Shown here: piece by piece, positions 6,603 to 9,191 of the stretch
How positions within the stretch are numbered: the stretch's first letter is position 1
Layout: each line of letters starts with the position of its first letter
Assembly: GCA_947483455.1 (NCBI GenBank)
Contig: CANKNK010000050.1
Location: forward strand, 1 to 9,191
Direction of reading: 5' to 3'
Length of the DNA: 9,191 nucleotides
Source: Comamonadaceae bacterium
GTDB taxonomy: Bacteria; Pseudomonadota; Gammaproteobacteria; Burkholderiales; Burkholderiaceae_C
Notes under the pieces: model-generated
The model's database searches: none
Seen by the model: only the letters and a program-made list of their open reading frames with translations
What the model was told of the DNA's origin: nothing
Program-made: the position numbers and the translations under genes

Positions 6603-6620
6603 ATTTCAGGAAAGAGAGCG

Positions 6621-6626
6621 ATTGTA
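6621..6626 (-). promoter_or_regulatory. Probable -10 element (TACAAT) of tRNA-Leu
   Basis: On the minus strand TTTTGATACAAT ends 18 bases before the tRNA 5' end, placing a transcription start about 10 bases upstream of the mature tRNA. A TTGACT lies only 11 bases upstream, too close to serve as the -35 for this -10; at 16-17 bases there is only a poor match (CTGGTT). The element lies inside the 5' region of rnr on the opposite strand. Confidence 0.5.
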
Positions 6627-6652
6627 TCAAAACTGTTAGTCAAACCAGCGGC

Positions 6653-8869
6653 TTGCTGGACGAGGTGGAAGGCGTGGTGCAAGGGCACCGCGACGGCCAC
6701 GGATTCGTATCCCGCGATGACGGGGCCCCGGACATTTACTTGCCGCCCAATGAAATGCGCGCTGTCCTGCACAAGGACCGCGTCAAGGCACGCATCGTGC
6801 GCAGCGACCGCAAGGGTCGGCCCGAAGGCCGCGTGCTCGAGATACTGGAGCGTTCGGCCCAGCCCATCATCGGGCGCCTCTTGCAAGAAAGCGGCGTGTG
6901 GTTGGTGGCGCCGGAGGACAAGCGCTACGGCCAGGATGTCTTGATCCCGCGCGGCGCGACCGGCAGTGCACGCGCTGGTCAGGTGGTTGTAGTCGAACTG
7001 GTGGAACCACCTGCCTTGTATGGGCAACCGGTAGGACGCATCAGCGAAGTGCTCGGCGAGGTGGACGACCCGGGCATGGAGATCGAAATCGCGGTGCGCA
7101 AATACAGCGTGCCCCATGAATTTTCCGCAGCCTGCTTGGCGCAGGCCAAAGCCTTGCCAGACACGGTGGGCGCGCAAGATCTGGCCGGACGCGTGGACCT
7201 CAGTGATGTGCCGCTGGTGACGATTGACGGTGAGGACGCGCGTGATTTTGACGATGCGGTCTATTGCGAACCGGCCACGCTGGGGCGTGGCAAAAATGCA
7301 AGCAAGGGCTGGCGCTTGCTGGTCGCCATCGCCGATGTCAGCCACTATGTGGCAAACGGTGCGGCCATCGACATTGATGCTTACGACCGTGCCACCAGCG
7401 TGTATTTCCCGCGTCGGGTCATCCCCATGCTGCCGGAAAAACTCTCCAATGGCTTGTGCTCACTCAACCCCGAGGTGGACCGGCTGTGCATGGTCTGTGA
7501 CATGCTGGTCACCGAGGACGGAACGGTGCAGGCCTACCAGTTTTACCCTGCAGTGATGTGGAGTCATGCGCGCTTCACGTACACCGAGGTCGCTGCTATT
7601 TTGGGTAACACGCGTGGGCCCGAAGCGATGAAGCGAAAGGCGCTGGTGCCGCACTTACTGCATTTGCACGGGGTGTATGAGTCCTTGCTCAAAGCCCGAC
7701 AAAAGCGCGGTGCGGTGGATTTTGAAACCACCGAGACGCAAATCTTGTGTGATGAAAACGGGCGCATCGAAAAGATTGTGCCGCGTACCCGCAACGTAGC
7801 GCACCGTTTGATTGAAGAGGCGATGCTGGCGGCCAATGTCTGTAGCGCCGATTTCATCATGCAAAGCAAACATGCGGGCTTGTTCCGTGTGCACGAAGGC
7901 CCGACGCCGGAAAAACTCGAAGCCTTGCGCGCCTACATCAAGGCACTGGGGCTGGGCATCAGTCTGAGCGAAACCCCCAAGCCCGGCGATTTCCAGTCCA
8001 TAGCCCAGGCCACCAAAGACCGGCCCGACGCACAGCAAATCCACGCCATGCTGTTGCGCTCTATGCAGCAGGCGATTTATACGCCAGCCAATAGCGGGCA
8101 TTTTGGCTTGGCCTTTGATGCCTATACGCATTTCACCAGCCCGATTCGGCGTTATCCAGACCTCTTGGTACACCGCGTCATCAAAGCGGTTTTGGCCGAT
8201 ACCCGCTACCAGCTGCCGGTCTTGCCCCTTCCCGGTGAAGCCCATGCCAAGCTGGCACGGCGCCTCGAAAAAGGCAAGTCTTCCCAAGGTGTGGAAACCG
8301 GTGCCAAGCCGAAAAAACTCAGTGCCGAAAGCCTGGCGTGGCAGGCGGCGGGCTTGCATTGCAGCGCCAACGAGCGTCGTGCCGACGAGGCCAGTCGCGA
8401 TGTGGAAGCCTGGCTCAAATGCAAATACATGTACGAGCATTTGGGCGAGGAATACAGTGGTGTGGTCACCGCGGCCACCTCATTTGGCCTGTTCGTTACG
8501 CTCGACGCCATGTATGTGGAAGGCCTGGTACACATCACCGAATTGGGCGGCGAATATTTCCGCTTTGACGAAGTGCGTCAGGAATTGCGCGGGGAGCGCA
8601 CCGGTATTCGCTATGCCATCGGCACGCGGGTCGATATCCAGGTTAGCCGCGTGGACCTCGATGGCCGCAAGATTGACTTTCGCTTGGTACAAGGCAGCTT
8701 GATGCCACTGGGCAAAAGCCATTTGGACAAGCTGCCACCGCCAGCGCGTAGCGGCCGTGGCAAGCCGGGCAAAGCAGCGCCAGCAGCCAAAGCCCCGCGC
8801 GGCAAAAACAGCGCGGCTGCGACCAAAAAGGCTGCGGCTAAGGCGAAGGCGCCGCGCAAGCGGCGTTAA
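6653..8869 (+). CDS. rnr: Ribonuclease R (3'-5' exoribonuclease, RNB family)
   Basis: Degrades structured RNA processively from the 3' end; acts in mRNA turnover and rRNA/tRNA quality control in the cytoplasm. With the start used here (738 residues), cold-shock domain 1 begins immediately (VEGVVQGHRDGHGF), the second follows (IIGRLLQESGVWLV), then the RNB catalytic domain (about 180-520) with TIDGEDARDFDDAV carrying the four metal-binding aspartates Asp192, 198, 200 and 201 in E. coli spacing, HFTSPIRRYPDL, an S1 domain (about 600-682) and a Lys/Ala/Arg-rich tail. The N-terminal helix-turn-helix of E. coli RNase R (about 80 residues) is absent. The start is uncertain: in-frame candidates are GTG 6575 (inside the antisense tRNA), ATC 6626 (7 bases after AGGAAAGAGAG), TTG 6653 and GTG 6665; no in-frame ATG exists before the first domain. 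TAG at 6560-6562 bounds the frame. It converges with the aldolase-like gene. Confidence 0.95.
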   Translation: MLDEVEGVVQGHRDGHGFVSRDDGAPDIYLPPNEMRAVLHKDRVKARIVRSDRKGRPEGRVLEILERSAQPIIGRLLQESGVWLVAPEDKRYGQDVLIPRGATGSARAGQVVVVELVEPPALYGQPVGRISEVLGEVDDPGMEIEIAVRKYSVPHEFSAACLAQAKALPDTVGAQDLAGRVDLSDVPLVTIDGEDARDFDDAVYCEPATLGRGKNASKGWRLLVAIADVSHYVANGAAIDIDAYDRATSVYFPRRVIPMLPEKLSNGLCSLNPEVDRLCMVCDMLVTEDGTVQAYQFYPAVMWSHARFTYTEVAAILGNTRGPEAMKRKALVPHLLHLHGVYESLLKARQKRGAVDFETTETQILCDENGRIEKIVPRTRNVAHRLIEEAMLAANVCSADFIMQSKHAGLFRVHEGPTPEKLEALRAYIKALGLGISLSETPKPGDFQSIAQATKDRPDAQQIHAMLLRSMQQAIYTPANSGHFGLAFDAYTHFTSPIRRYPDLLVHRVIKAVLADTRYQLPVLPLPGEAHAKLARRLEKGKSSQGVETGAKPKKLSAESLAWQAAGLHCSANERRADEASRDVEAWLKCKYMYEHLGEEYSGVVTAATSFGLFVTLDAMYVEGLVHITELGGEYFRFDEVRQELRGERTGIRYAIGTRVDIQVSRVDLDGRKIDFRLVQGSLMPLGKSHLDKLPPPARSGRGKPGKAAPAAKAPRGKNSAAATKKAAAKAKAPRKRR

Positions 8870-8909
8870 AACCACCAGCGGCCTAAGGTCTGCGCCGGGT
8901 TTGCGAGGC

Positions 8910-9191
8910 TCAGCCTAGGCTGGCCTGTACGTCCTGTGCAAATTGGGCCATGGCCGCTGCGGTCAACGCGTCCGTCGCCAGGCTTGCAATCATGTCGGCT
9001 TTAAGTGTGGCGGCGGCAGCGCCAGCAGCGACTAGGCGCGTCAACACATCCGCCGAAGCAATGCTGGCAGCCAGTAAATCGGTGCCCTTTTTCTGCATCG
9101 CAACGCAGGCACCGACCAAGGCCCAAACATCGCGCCCAGCGGCTTCCAGGCGGCCCAAGTAGGGCGCTACGAAATGTGCACCTTGTTGTTG
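8910..9191 (-). CDS. Transaldolase/fructose-6-phosphate aldolase-like protein, C-terminal part
   Basis: The frame is open to the right edge and ends with TGA at 8912-8910; 93 residues are visible. The segment GAHFVAPYLGRLEAAGRD resembles the KYVAPYVNRID region of FsaA-type small transaldolases, followed by a helix with LLAASIASADVLTRLVAAGA, as in LAASFKTPRQALDCLLAG, and a terminal helix AMAQFAQDVQASLG comparable to the KFEQDWKTAFG end of FsaA. These enzymes make or break the C3-C4 bond of sugar phosphates through a Schiff-base lysine, which lies upstream outside the window, so activity cannot be judged. The gene is convergent with rnr, with 40 bases between the stop codons and no clear shared terminator. 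Full transaldolase (TalB type) is less likely because the end matches the short form. Confidence 0.75.
   Translation of the reverse strand, partial: QQQGAHFVAPYLGRLEAAGRDVWALVGACVAMQKKGTDLLAASIASADVLTRLVAAGAAAATLKADMIASLATDALTAAAMAQFAQDVQASLG
8911..8922. repeat. Perfect 12-base palindrome at the 3' end of the aldolase-like gene
   Basis: CAGCCTAGGCTG is its own reverse complement and covers the last codons and the stop of the minus-strand gene. No T-run follows on either strand, so a terminator role is not supported. It could form a small cruciform or be a chance consequence of the Ser-Leu-Gly-stop codons. Confidence 0.4.

Overview
The window (about 60% GC by eye) looks like the chromosome of a betaproteobacterium, most likely a Comamonadaceae member (Burkholderiales). 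The best evidence is ribonuclease R, whose body reads like beta-proteobacterial RNase R but whose reading frame has no room for the N-terminal helix-turn-helix. An S-adenosylhomocysteine (SAH) riboswitch of the proteobacterial type agrees with this. The assignment rests on recalled family sequences; no search was run.

Left part (1-5357): a methyl-group metabolism cluster, all on the plus strand. In order it holds the 3' end of a methyltetrahydrofolate:corrinoid methyltransferase-type gene; a RACo-like reductive activator of corrinoid proteins (2Fe-2S domain plus ASKHA ATPase); a BetA-type choline dehydrogenase; and a betaine--homocysteine S-methyltransferase (BHMT)-type enzyme. The first three genes are closely spaced and probably share a transcript. 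The BHMT gene has its own -10 element, and its leader starts with a well-formed SAH riboswitch. The picture is choline to glycine betaine, followed by two possible fates for the betaine methyl group: a corrinoid/tetrahydrofolate route, whose methyltransferase and corrinoid protein would lie left of the window, or homocysteine remethylation to methionine when SAH is high.

Middle (5358-6417): a 160-base hairpin-rich spacer with no recognisable gene, then a ten-helix EamA/DMT-family permease of unknown substrate.

Right part (6418-9191): housekeeping genes. A tRNA-Leu(CAG) gene on the minus strand is head-to-head with ribonuclease R (rnr, plus strand), which lacks a conventional start codon next to a ribosome binding site. 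Convergent with rnr, 40 bases away, is the 3' part of a transaldolase/fructose-6-phosphate aldolase-like gene that leaves the window.

Most noteworthy: the SAH riboswitch in front of BHMT, with an alternative stem that would compete for its pseudoknot strand; arginine-rich C-terminal tails on the corrinoid-pathway proteins, with a similar tail present but out of frame in the BHMT gene; and the unusual 5' end of rnr.
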